The translations under genes were made by a program, and so were the position numbers. A DNA stretch of 5,487 bases from Betaproteobacteria bacterium (GTDB taxonomy: Bacteria; Pseudomonadota; Gammaproteobacteria; Burkholderiales; UBA9220): assembly GCA_003519965.1 (NCBI GenBank), contig DOVS01000345.1, positions 1-5,487 of the forward strand, written 5' to 3'. The notes beneath the pieces were generated by a model. That model was not told the origin of the DNA and searched no databases. It saw only the letters and a program-made list of their open reading frames with translations. Positions 1 through 5,487 of this stretch are shown piece after piece (position 1 is the first letter of the stretch; each line of letters opens with the position of its first letter).

Positions 1-32
1 TTCGAGCGCGCCCTGCTCGTTCGCCGCCCCCC

Positions 33-38
33 GGAAAA
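33..38 (+). promoter_or_regulatory. Possible weak ribosome binding site for the SDR-like gene
   Basis: The purine run GGAAAA lies 7 nt before a TTG codon at 46. It is only a partial Shine-Dalgarno match, but it is the best support for starting the first gene at 46, since no in-frame ATG occurs before the first conserved strand of the protein. The frame is also open leftwards to the edge of the window, so a start outside the window cannot be excluded. Confidence 0.35.
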
Positions 39-45
39 TCAGTGG

Positions 46-558
46 TTGGGAACAATCGCGTTGGTCGCTCACGCCGACTCCCCCATGGGCCGGCAGTGTA
101 TTGCAGCGCTGCTAGCCGGGGGAGCAGCCGTTGTCGGTCTGGAGAGTGGAGCGACGGCGGCCGATCGACCATCAGCGCCCGCTTATCGAGGCATTGTCTG
201 CGATGCGGCCGATAAAACCATGCTGGAACACGCCTTGGAGCAGCTAACAGACGCCTTTGGCGGACTCGATATGTTGATTACCGACGACCTTTCGCTGATG
301 GAATCGTGCCTGCCGCTACTTAAGCTTTCTCCGGTACAAGGGCGGGTTTCTTTTCTCTCCCCTCAAGGCCAAGCGCTCACGGTTTTCCAGCAAATGGCCG
401 CCATCCTCGCTCCCGACAACATCCGGTTCAACGCCGTGTCCTACGCGCCTGCCGAAAGCGAACGAGCCGCCCGCTTGGCCGCAGAACTTTGCGGACCGCT
501 GTTTGCCGGCACTACCGGCGCGTTAATCCCGGTGCATGGACCTAACCTAGTATCCTAA
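46..558 (+). CDS. Degenerate short-chain dehydrogenase/reductase-like protein, probably catalytically inactive
   Basis: The 170-residue product resembles an SDR Rossmann fold but is much shorter than the usual ~250 residues. Visible pieces in order: a first strand (TIALVAHA, residues 3-10); a second strand near 27-32; an acidic residue after the third strand (D53 in VCDAAD); the fourth-strand segment FGGLDMLITDD (71-81); a fifth strand (RVSFLSP, 100-106); a helix plus APDNIRFNAVSYAP (122-135), very like the SDR segment after the active site; and a C-terminal GALIPVHG. The family hallmarks are missing: TGxxxGIG is replaced by AHADSPMG, NNAG by ITDD, the helix carrying the catalytic Asn is mostly absent, and there is no YxxxK between the fifth strand and its helix. 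I infer a pseudoenzyme or a decaying gene with no predictable reaction. The TTG start is chosen because it places the first strand near the N-terminus, as in normal SDRs; the frame is also open to position 1. The stop lies 10 bp before mtnA, which suggests co-transcription and a role, if any, beside methionine salvage. SDR ancestry is fairly sure; function is unknown. Confidence 0.72.
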   Translation: MGTIALVAHADSPMGRQCIAALLAGGAAVVGLESGATAADRPSAPAYRGIVCDAADKTMLEHALEQLTDAFGGLDMLITDDLSLMESCLPLLKLSPVQGRVSFLSPQGQALTVFQQMAAILAPDNIRFNAVSYAPAESERAARLAAELCGPLFAGTTGALIPVHGPNLVS

Positions 559-562
559 AGGA
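558..562 (+). promoter_or_regulatory. Ribosome binding site of mtnA overlapping the upstream stop codon
   Basis: AAGGA sits 6 nt before the mtnA ATG at 569, and its first base is the last base of the TAA stop of the preceding gene. This supports the chosen mtnA start and suggests translational coupling of the two genes. Confidence 0.7.
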
Positions 563-568
563 AACCCC

Positions 569-1615
569 ATGAGTCGCTCTACAATCGAAACCTTGCGTTG
601 GACTGGCCGTCGGCTGGAAATGATCGACCAACGCATTCTTCCCGCCCGTTTTGAATACCTAACCTACGATTCCGCAGCAGCGGTCGCCGACGGCATCAAG
701 CAGATGGTCGTCAGAGGCGCACCGGCCATCGGTTGCGCCGCCGCCTATGGCGTCGCGCTAGAGGCTTTACGCCTTCAATCGCAAGAACCCGGCGCATTCT
801 TCGTGGGACTGGAAAAGGGATTCACGCAACTGGCTCACAGCCGCCCCACCGCAATTAACCTTTTTTGGGCGTTGGGACGGATGCGGCGGCAATGGGAAGC
901 GCAGCGCACGCTGCCGCCGCCGCAATTAGCCGCGCGCTTGCTAGTGGAAGCCCACGAAATATTGGCGGAAGACGTCCGCATCAATCGCGCCATGGGAGCG
1001 TTCGGCGCGGCCTTGCTGCCCGACGGCGCCCGCGTGCTGACCCACTGCAACGCCGGCGCCCTAGCCACCGCCGGCCACGGCACCGCTTTGGGCGTTATCC
1101 GCTCCGCCGTAGAGGCAGGCAAGCGCATTTCCGTTATTGCCGACGAAACCCGCCCCTTCCTTCAAGGCGCGCGCCTCACCGCATGGGAAATGGTGCAAGA
1201 GCGCATCCCCATTACCTTAATTACCGACAATACGGCCGGTTTCCTCATGCAGCGGGGCGAAATCGACGCCGTCGTCGTTGGCGCCGACCGGGTCGCCGCC
1301 AATGGCGACGTGGCGAATAAGATCGGCACTTATATGGTCGCGGTGCTCGCCGCGCGCCATGCTATCCCCTTCTACGTCGCCTGCCCCTTATCCACCATCG
1401 ATCGGGATATTCACGATGGCGAGGCGATTCCCATCGAGGAAAGGGACTCGGCGGAAGTCACTGGGTTCCGCGATTGCCAGTGGGCGGCGGAGGGCGTCGC
1501 CGTCCGCAATCCCGCGTTCGACGCCACCCCTGCCGAATTGGTCACGGGACTCATTACCGAAAAAGGCGTCGTGCTTCAACCGAACGCCGCCAAGATTCAT
1601 TCTTTGTTCGGCTAA
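569..1615 (+). CDS. mtnA: S-methyl-5-thioribose-1-phosphate isomerase (MtnA)
   Basis: MtnA catalyses the aldose-ketose isomerisation of 5-methylthioribose-1-phosphate to 5-methylthioribulose-1-phosphate in the cytoplasmic methionine salvage pathway, recycling the methylthioadenosine left by polyamine and other SAM-consuming reactions. The 348-residue length is typical of the family, which is related to the eIF2B alpha/beta/delta regulatory subunits. Diagnostic segments are VVRGAPAIGCAAAYG (47-61), THCNAGALATAGHGTALG (158-175), DETRPFLQGARLTAWEM (192-208), DNTAGFLM (220-227) and VVVGADRVAANGDVANKIGTY (235-255). The catalytic Cys160 and Asp240 fall at the same numbers as in the characterised Bacillus subtilis enzyme, so it should be active. 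The ATG start is supported by AAGGA 6 nt upstream. The gene lies 10 bp after the degenerate SDR-like gene, probably in one operon, and ends 6 bp from the stop of the convergent SDR gene, with no clear intrinsic terminator between. No other salvage gene (mtnP, mtnB, mtnC, mtnD) is in the window, so the source of methylthioribose-1-phosphate and the downstream route are unknown here. Confidence 0.97.
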   Translation: MSRSTIETLRWTGRRLEMIDQRILPARFEYLTYDSAAAVADGIKQMVVRGAPAIGCAAAYGVALEALRLQSQEPGAFFVGLEKGFTQLAHSRPTAINLFWALGRMRRQWEAQRTLPPPQLAARLLVEAHEILAEDVRINRAMGAFGAALLPDGARVLTHCNAGALATAGHGTALGVIRSAVEAGKRISVIADETRPFLQGARLTAWEMVQERIPITLITDNTAGFLMQRGEIDAVVVGADRVAANGDVANKIGTYMVAVLAARHAIPFYVACPLSTIDRDIHDGEAIPIEERDSAEVTGFRDCQWAAEGVAVRNPAFDATPAELVTGLITEKGVVLQPNAAKIHSLFG

Positions 1616-1621
1616 CGCCTC

Positions 1622-2329
1622 CTACGGGCCAATCGCTAGGCATTCCCCCACCGGAATCGGCGCCGCCGCACTCGCAAGACGCAGAATATTTTCGGCAAGA
1701 CGCTCGGGAGGCAAGCCCGTTTTGCGCCCGGAGTACTGAATTTGCATATCCGTCGCCACCATCCCGGGACAAATAGCGTAGACACGCACGCCATCGTCCG
1801 CCACTTCCTGAGCAAGGCTTTCGGTAAACCCCAGCACGGCGGACTTAGAAGCGCAATACACCGCGACCCCGCCCAAACCTTGCTTACCCAAGCCGGAAGA
1901 AACATTAACGATCACGCCGCTACGCTGACGCAACAGGTAAGGCAACGCGGCCCGGCAAAGATAGACAACCCCCTTGATATTGGTGTCTAACACCTTATCC
2001 ATCTCGGCCACCGCCAATGCCGCCACGTTTCCGCGAACCAGCCGTCCCGCGTTCGCGACGACAACATCGACGCCGCCGAAGTGTGCTGCCGTTTCCTCTA
2101 CCCAGCGCTGAACATCGGCATAACGACTAACATCGGCTTGCGTCACGGCCACGGCCCCTCGATCCGCAAGCGTTTCCCCCGCTTCCCGCAAATGCGCGGC
2201 GTCGATGCCGCAAATGGCGACGTTCGCGCCCGCATCGAGAAACGCGGCGGCTGTCGCGTAACCGATGCCGCGGCTGCCGCCGCTGACTAGAATGGTTTTC
2301 CCGGCAAATGCTGGCGTATCCCGTGTCAT
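1622..2329 (-). CDS. Classical SDR-family NAD(P)-dependent oxidoreductase, substrate unknown
   Basis: This 235-residue protein is a complete classical SDR, expected to be a soluble NAD(P)(H)-dependent alcohol dehydrogenase or ketoreductase of the FabG-like type. Visible motifs are the cofactor motif SGGSRGIG (16-23), the adenine-contacting Asp in QADV (D66), VANAG (91-95), the active-site Asn in DTNIKG (N117), catalytic Ser145 in NVSSGLG, and Tyr158 with Lys162 in YCASKSAV. CPGMVATDM (187-195) is the usual loop after the sixth strand. The full Asn-Ser-Tyr-Lys tetrad is present, unlike in the SDR-like gene at 46-558. The residue that normally decides NAD versus NADP preference after the second strand is not informative (ICGID). 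The C-terminus, PVGECLAIGP, is shorter than the common ending in VDGG. The ATG is well supported by AGGA 7 nt upstream. The gene diverges from map and converges on mtnA; I cannot infer a substrate from that context. Confidence is high for the family, low for any named reaction. Confidence 0.93.
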   Translation of the reverse strand: MTRDTPAFAGKTILVSGGSRGIGYATAAAFLDAGANVAICGIDAAHLREAGETLADRGAVAVTQADVSRYADVQRWVEETAAHFGGVDVVVANAGRLVRGNVAALAVAEMDKVLDTNIKGVVYLCRAALPYLLRQRSGVIVNVSSGLGKQGLGGVAVYCASKSAVLGFTESLAQEVADDGVRVYAICPGMVATDMQIQYSGRKTGLPPERLAENILRLASAAAPIPVGECLAIGP

Positions 2330-2336
2330 TTTTCCG

Positions 2337-2340
2337 TCCT
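2337..2340 (-). promoter_or_regulatory. Ribosome binding site of the minus-strand SDR gene
   Basis: Read on the minus strand, AAAGGACGG precedes the ATG whose first base is 2329; its AGGA core is 7 nt from the start codon. It fixes the start of the SDR gene. Confidence 0.65.
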
Positions 2341-2353
2341 TTCCCCGTCGATC

Positions 2354-2370
2354 GGGCGCACCGTGCGCCC
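2354..2370. repeat. Perfect inverted repeat in the divergent intergenic region
   Basis: The 17-bp element GGGCGCA-CCG-TGCGCCC has two perfect 7-bp arms and a 3-nt centre. It lies 25 bp upstream of the SDR start codon and 60 bp upstream of map, directly next to the proposed map -35 box. Neither strand has a following T-run, so it is not a typical intrinsic terminator. It could be a regulator binding site, a hairpin in the SDR leader, or chance in GC-rich DNA; the repeat is seen directly, any function is inference. Confidence 0.45.
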
Positions 2371-2374
2371 TCGA

Positions 2375-2403
2375 TTGCTATCCGCGACATGATCGTCTAT
2401 CCT
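2375..2403 (+). promoter_or_regulatory. Possible sigma70-type promoter for map–glnD
   Basis: TTGCTA (2375-2380) and TATCCT (2398-2403) each match the -35 and -10 consensus at 4 of 6 positions and are separated by exactly 17 bp. Transcription would begin near 2410, leaving a leader of about 20 nt before the map ATG. The position is sensible for a divergent intergenic region, but matches of this quality also occur by chance. Confidence 0.4.
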
Positions 2404-2430
2404 TGAGCCCTTTGCCTTTCATCTTGATTT

Positions 2431-3231
2431 ATGGCGATTATCATCAAAACGCAAGAAGAAATCGAGAAAATGCGCGTCGCCGGCAAATTGGCCGCCGAAC
2501 TGCTCGATTTCATCACGCCCCATGTCGCGCCAGGAACCACCACCGACAAGTTGGATCGGCTGTGTTACGACTACATGGTGGACGTGCAACAGACGATCCC
2601 CGCTCCGCTCAATTACGCTCCGCATGGACAAAATCCTTACCCACGTTCAATTTGCACCTCGGTTAATCATCAAGTGTGCCACGGCGTGCCGGGAGAAAAA
2701 AAGCTTAAGTCCGGCGACATCATCAATCTCGACGTCACAGTCATCAAAGATGGCTACCATGGCGACAGCAGCCGGATGTTCTTTGTCGGCGAACCTTCGA
2801 TTCAAGCACGGCGTCTCGTGGACATTACCTATGAATGCATGTGGTTAGGCATCGCCGCGATTAAGCCAGGCGGCGCTTTGGGCGACATCGGCCATACCAT
2901 TCAAACCTATGCGGAAAAGCAGGGCTTTAGCGTCGTGCGTGAGTTCTGCGGCCATGGCATCGGGCAACAGTTCCACGAAGACCCCCAGGTGCTGCACTAC
3001 GGCGCACCGGGCAGCGGCGCCCGGCTGGAGGCGGGAATGATTTTTACCGTCGAACCGATGATTAACGCCGGTAAACGCGAGATCAAGCAACTGAGCGATG
3101 GCTGGACCGTTGTCACCAAGGATCACAGTCTCTCCGCCCAATGGGAGCACACGGTGCTGGTCACCGACAGCGGCTACGAGGTATTAACCGTTTCCGCGGG
3201 AGCGCCGCCCAAGCCCGCGCGCATCGTCTGA
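2431..3231 (+). CDS. map: Type I methionine aminopeptidase (MetAP)
   Basis: MetAP removes the initiator methionine from new proteins when the second residue is small, acting in the cytoplasm after deformylation. The 266-residue length matches the E. coli enzyme (264), and the N-terminus MAIIIKTQEEIEKMR aligns with its start, fixing the ATG even though no clear Shine-Dalgarno sequence precedes it. The five metal ligands are Asp101 (NLDVTVIKDG), Asp112 (YHGDSSRMF), His175 (EFCGHGIG), Glu208 (FTVEPMINAG) and Glu239 (SAQWEHTVLVT); the substrate-site histidines are His84 (QVCHGVPG) and His182 (FHEDPQVLHY). All are present, so the enzyme should be active. Compared with E. coli, a loop near residues 61-73 (NYAPHGQNPYPRS) is several residues longer, just before the conserved CTSVNHQVCHG segment. 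glnD begins 5 bp after the stop, a common proteobacterial arrangement, and the two are probably co-transcribed from the intergenic region at 2330-2430. Here the divergent neighbour is an SDR gene, not rpsB as in E. coli. Confidence 0.98.
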   Translation: MAIIIKTQEEIEKMRVAGKLAAELLDFITPHVAPGTTTDKLDRLCYDYMVDVQQTIPAPLNYAPHGQNPYPRSICTSVNHQVCHGVPGEKKLKSGDIINLDVTVIKDGYHGDSSRMFFVGEPSIQARRLVDITYECMWLGIAAIKPGGALGDIGHTIQTYAEKQGFSVVREFCGHGIGQQFHEDPQVLHYGAPGSGARLEAGMIFTVEPMINAGKREIKQLSDGWTVVTKDHSLSAQWEHTVLVTDSGYEVLTVSAGAPPKPARIV

Positions 3232-3236
3232 TTCTC

Positions 3237-5487
3237 GTGCCTTCCCGCGCCGCCGATCGCGCGCCGGCCGCTGCAGCCGACTGGCGTAAATCGCTGGCGG
3301 CTGGGCGCGACGCCTTGCAGCGGCAGTACGAAAAAAAAGCCAACGCCGCACGGCTGCTCGGCAACCACAGCCGGCTGGTTGACCGGATACTGACGGACAT
3401 CTGGCGGCAATCCGGCCTGCCAGAGACATTAACGCTCGTTGCCGTTGGCGGCTATGGCCGGGAAGAGCTTTACCCGGCGTCCGACGTCGATGTTCTGATT
3501 TTACTGCCGGACGGCGATGCTTCGTTAACCGCCGGCCCATTAGAACAACTCATCGGCGTCTTATGGGACATTGGTCTGGAAATCGGCCATAGCGTACGCA
3601 CTATCGGCGATTGTATCGAAGAAGCCGGAAAAGATGTCACGGTGCAAACCAATTTGCTTGAGTCCCGGTGGGTCGCGGGAAATCGCCTATTATTCGACGC
3701 CTTCTCTCAGGCGGTGCGCGCGAACCTCAATCCGACTGCTTTTTTCGAATCCAAACTCTTAGAGCAAGCGCAACGCCATCAGCGATTTCACGGCAGCGCT
3801 TATAATCTGGAGCCTAACCTTAAGGAAAGCCCCGGCGGCCTGCGGGATTTGCAAAATATCCTATGGCTCGGCCACGCGCTGGACGTCGGCAACGATTGGC
3901 GGCAACTCGCACAAGCACAGATCGTCATCGATAGAGAAGCGCGGCAACTAAGGCGCCACGAATTATTTCTGCAAAATCTGCGCATTCGCCTCCATTATCT
4001 CGCCAAACGGCGGGAAGACCGGCTGCTATTCGACTACCAAACCCGTCTAGCCGCCAACATGGGACTGACGAACCAAGCGCATCGCCTCGCCAGCGAACGC
4101 TTAATGCAACGCTATTACCGCACCGCAAAAGCAGTCAACCTAATCAACGAACTCGCATTAGTCAGCTTGCGCAACCGCATTTTGCCTAACGCCGCCGCGC
4201 TGCCGGCGGTGCTTGACGAGTTTTTCCAGGCGCGTAATGGATTATTGGAAATGCGCGACGTGCGTTTATTTCAGACCCATCCCGGCGCAATGCTGCAAGC
4301 ATTCCTAGTGCTTCAGCGGCATCCCGGCCTGGAAGGCATCAACACGGAAACCCTGCGAGCGATGTGGCGCGCCAAGGGCCAAATTAACGCCGCCTTCCGC
4401 ACGAACCCGGAAATGCGCGGACGATTTATCGAAATTCTCCGTCAACCCCGGAAAATCACGCATACGTTAAGGCGGATGAATCGCTATGGCGTATTGGGCC
4501 GCTACATTCCGGCCTTCAGCCGAATCACCGGCCAAATGCAGCACGACTTGTTTCACGTCTACACGGTGGATGAACATACCTTATTCGTCGTGCGTAACCT
4601 GCGGCGCTTTACCGTTCCTGAATTCGCGCATGAATTCCCGCTATGTAGTCAATTGATTAGCGGTTTCGAGCGGCAGGAGTTGCTAACTATCGCCGCTTTG
4701 TTCCACGATATCGCCAAAGGTCGCGGCGGAGACCATTCTCAACTCGGCTCGCGGGACGCCCGCCGTTTTTGCCGCCGCCACGGTCTAAGTGAAGAAGACA
4801 CCGCATTGGTATGCTGGCTGGTGGAGAGTCATCTATCGATGTCGGCCACCGCCCAGAAACAGGACATAGACGACCCCGAAATCATCGCCGCCTTCGCCCG
4901 TCAGGTAAGGAACAGCCGCCAGCTTACCGCGTTGTATTTACTCACGGTAGCCGATATTCGCGGCACCAGTCCCACCGTATGGAATGCCTGGAAGGGAAAA
5001 TTACTAGCGGATTTATTTCTCGCGACCCATCGTTACCTGCATCACGGCCAAGCCGCGCTATTCGGCGCCTCTCGGCAACAAGCACGGCAAAGCGAAGCGC
5101 TGTCGATCCTACGGCGGCAGGCGGTGGCGGAAAACGCACCGCTCCCCTTATGGAAGCAGCTAGACGCCAGTTATTTTCTGCGCAATAGCGCCGAGGAGCT
5201 TGCCTGGCACGGCCGTGTTTTGCAAGGGTTGGCGGATAGCCCGACTCCCGTCGTTAAGGCGCGCGTCGCGCCAATGGGCGCGGGCATTCAGGTGCTTATC
5301 TACGCCCGCGATAACGAATGTTTATTCGCCCGGATTTGCAGCTTTTTCGAGCGCATCGACTTTAACATTGTGGAAGCCAAAATCCACACCACCCGCCACG
5401 GCTTCGCTCTGGACAGTTTCATGGTGCTAGACGAGATGAATCGCGCCAAACAGTACCGGGATTTATTAAATTACATCGAATACGAAC
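3237..5487 (+). CDS. glnD: Bifunctional PII uridylyltransferase/uridylyl-removing enzyme GlnD, 3' end outside the window
   Basis: GlnD is the cytoplasmic glutamine sensor of the nitrogen response: it uridylylates PII (GlnB/GlnK) when glutamine is low and removes UMP when it is high, thereby steering glutamine synthetase adenylylation and NtrB/NtrC. One uninterrupted frame of 750 codons runs to the right edge. Domains in order: nucleotidyltransferase, with VAVGGYGREELYPASDVDV (68-86) holding the GG and the metal-binding Asp83/Asp85; the GlnD-type linker HQRFHGSAYNLEPNLKESPGGLRDL (about 181-205); MQHDLFHVYTVDEHT (about 434-448); an HD domain with His490-Asp491 in LFHDIAKGRGGDHS, the uridylyl-removing site; and a first ACT domain from about 684 (VQ/LIYARDNECLFARI to DSFMVLD, ~732). 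About 130-140 residues including the second ACT domain should follow, given E. coli GlnD at ~890. The GTG at 3237 is chosen because it lies just after the map stop; no Shine-Dalgarno is evident, so coupling to map translation is likely. The region before the catalytic motif is somewhat shorter than in E. coli. An in-frame ATG at 3141 would overlap map by 91 bp and is less likely. Confidence 0.97.
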   Translation, partial: MPSRAADRAPAAAADWRKSLAAGRDALQRQYEKKANAARLLGNHSRLVDRILTDIWRQSGLPETLTLVAVGGYGREELYPASDVDVLILLPDGDASLTAGPLEQLIGVLWDIGLEIGHSVRTIGDCIEEAGKDVTVQTNLLESRWVAGNRLLFDAFSQAVRANLNPTAFFESKLLEQAQRHQRFHGSAYNLEPNLKESPGGLRDLQNILWLGHALDVGNDWRQLAQAQIVIDREARQLRRHELFLQNLRIRLHYLAKRREDRLLFDYQTRLAANMGLTNQAHRLASERLMQRYYRTAKAVNLINELALVSLRNRILPNAAALPAVLDEFFQARNGLLEMRDVRLFQTHPGAMLQAFLVLQRHPGLEGINTETLRAMWRAKGQINAAFRTNPEMRGRFIEILRQPRKITHTLRRMNRYGVLGRYIPAFSRITGQMQHDLFHVYTVDEHTLFVVRNLRRFTVPEFAHEFPLCSQLISGFERQELLTIAALFHDIAKGRGGDHSQLGSRDARRFCRRHGLSEEDTALVCWLVESHLSMSATAQKQDIDDPEIIAAFARQVRNSRQLTALYLLTVADIRGTSPTVWNAWKGKLLADLFLATHRYLHHGQAALFGASRQQARQSEALSILRRQAVAENAPLPLWKQLDASYFLRNSAEELAWHGRVLQGLADSPTPVVKARVAPMGAGIQVLIYARDNECLFARICSFFERIDFNIVEAKIHTTRHGFALDSFMVLDEMNRAKQYRDLLNYIEYE

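Noticed and set aside
865..1320. A 151-codon plus-strand open frame rich in Arg and Ala inside mtnA
   Set aside because: It is an out-of-frame shadow of mtnA with low-complexity arginine-rich content typical of GC-rich DNA, has no recognisable motif, and mtnA is unambiguous in the other frame.
1642..1657. A small inverted repeat (ATTCC/GGAAT) just past the mtnA stop, considered as a terminator
   Set aside because: The stem is only 5 bp, there is no T-run, and it lies inside the 3' end of the SDR coding sequence.
1278..1739. A 153-codon plus-strand frame spanning the mtnA end and the convergent SDR gene
   Set aside because: It overlaps two well-supported genes, has unstructured Pro/Ser/Arg-rich composition and no ribosome binding site worth noting.
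46..2329. The possibility that the two SDR-type genes are a recent duplication
   Set aside because: The proteins share only general fold-level similarity by eye; the first lacks most motifs of the second, so a recent duplication is not supported.
3184..3540. A 118-codon minus-strand frame opposite the start of glnD
   Set aside because: It is antisense to the conserved nucleotidyltransferase region of glnD and has an arginine-rich, motif-free product.
4811..5188. A 125-codon plus-strand frame within the HD to linker region of glnD
   Set aside because: The glnD frame is continuous and conserved across this region, so this is a shadow frame and not a sign of a frameshift.
1..5487. A mobile element, CRISPR array, defence system or RNA gene
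   Set aside because: I saw no repeat array, transposase-like protein, tRNA-like cloverleaf or terminal repeats; nearly all of the window is accounted for by five coding regions.

Overview
This 5.5-kb window looks like chromosomal housekeeping DNA from a proteobacterium, most likely a gammaproteobacterium or a relative. The main reason is the map–glnD pair (type I methionine aminopeptidase followed at once by the PII uridylyltransferase), a gene order known from proteobacteria. The GC content appears moderately high, judged by eye only. I cannot place it at genus level. I see no insertion sequence, CRISPR array, tRNA, rRNA or phage gene.

Layout. (1) Positions 46-1615, plus strand: a short, degenerate short-chain dehydrogenase/reductase (SDR)-like gene with a probable TTG start, then mtnA (methylthioribose-1-phosphate isomerase) 10 bp later; the two look like one operon. 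(2) Positions 1622-2329, minus strand: a complete, catalytically intact classical SDR of unknown substrate, converging on mtnA with only 6 bp between the stop codons. (3) Positions 2330-2430: a 101-bp divergent intergenic region with a perfect 7-bp-arm inverted repeat and a plausible sigma70-type promoter facing map. (4) Positions 2431-5487, plus strand: map, then glnD after a 5-bp gap. glnD runs off the right edge after 750 residues, with its nucleotidyltransferase, HD and first ACT domains visible.

How the genes work together. MtnA belongs to the methionine salvage pathway, converting methylthioribose-1-phosphate to methylthioribulose-1-phosphate. MetAP removes initiator methionine from nascent proteins. 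GlnD senses glutamine and uridylylates or deuridylylates PII to control nitrogen assimilation. There is no strong evidence that the three form one functional system; map–glnD is a conserved housekeeping neighbourhood and mtnA a separate transcription unit.

The most unusual item is the first gene. It keeps the outline of an SDR Rossmann fold but appears to have lost the glycine-rich cofactor motif, the NNAG motif and the YxxxK catalytic segment, while remaining an open, apparently translated frame tightly linked to mtnA. I did not find a convincing undescribed multi-gene system in this window.
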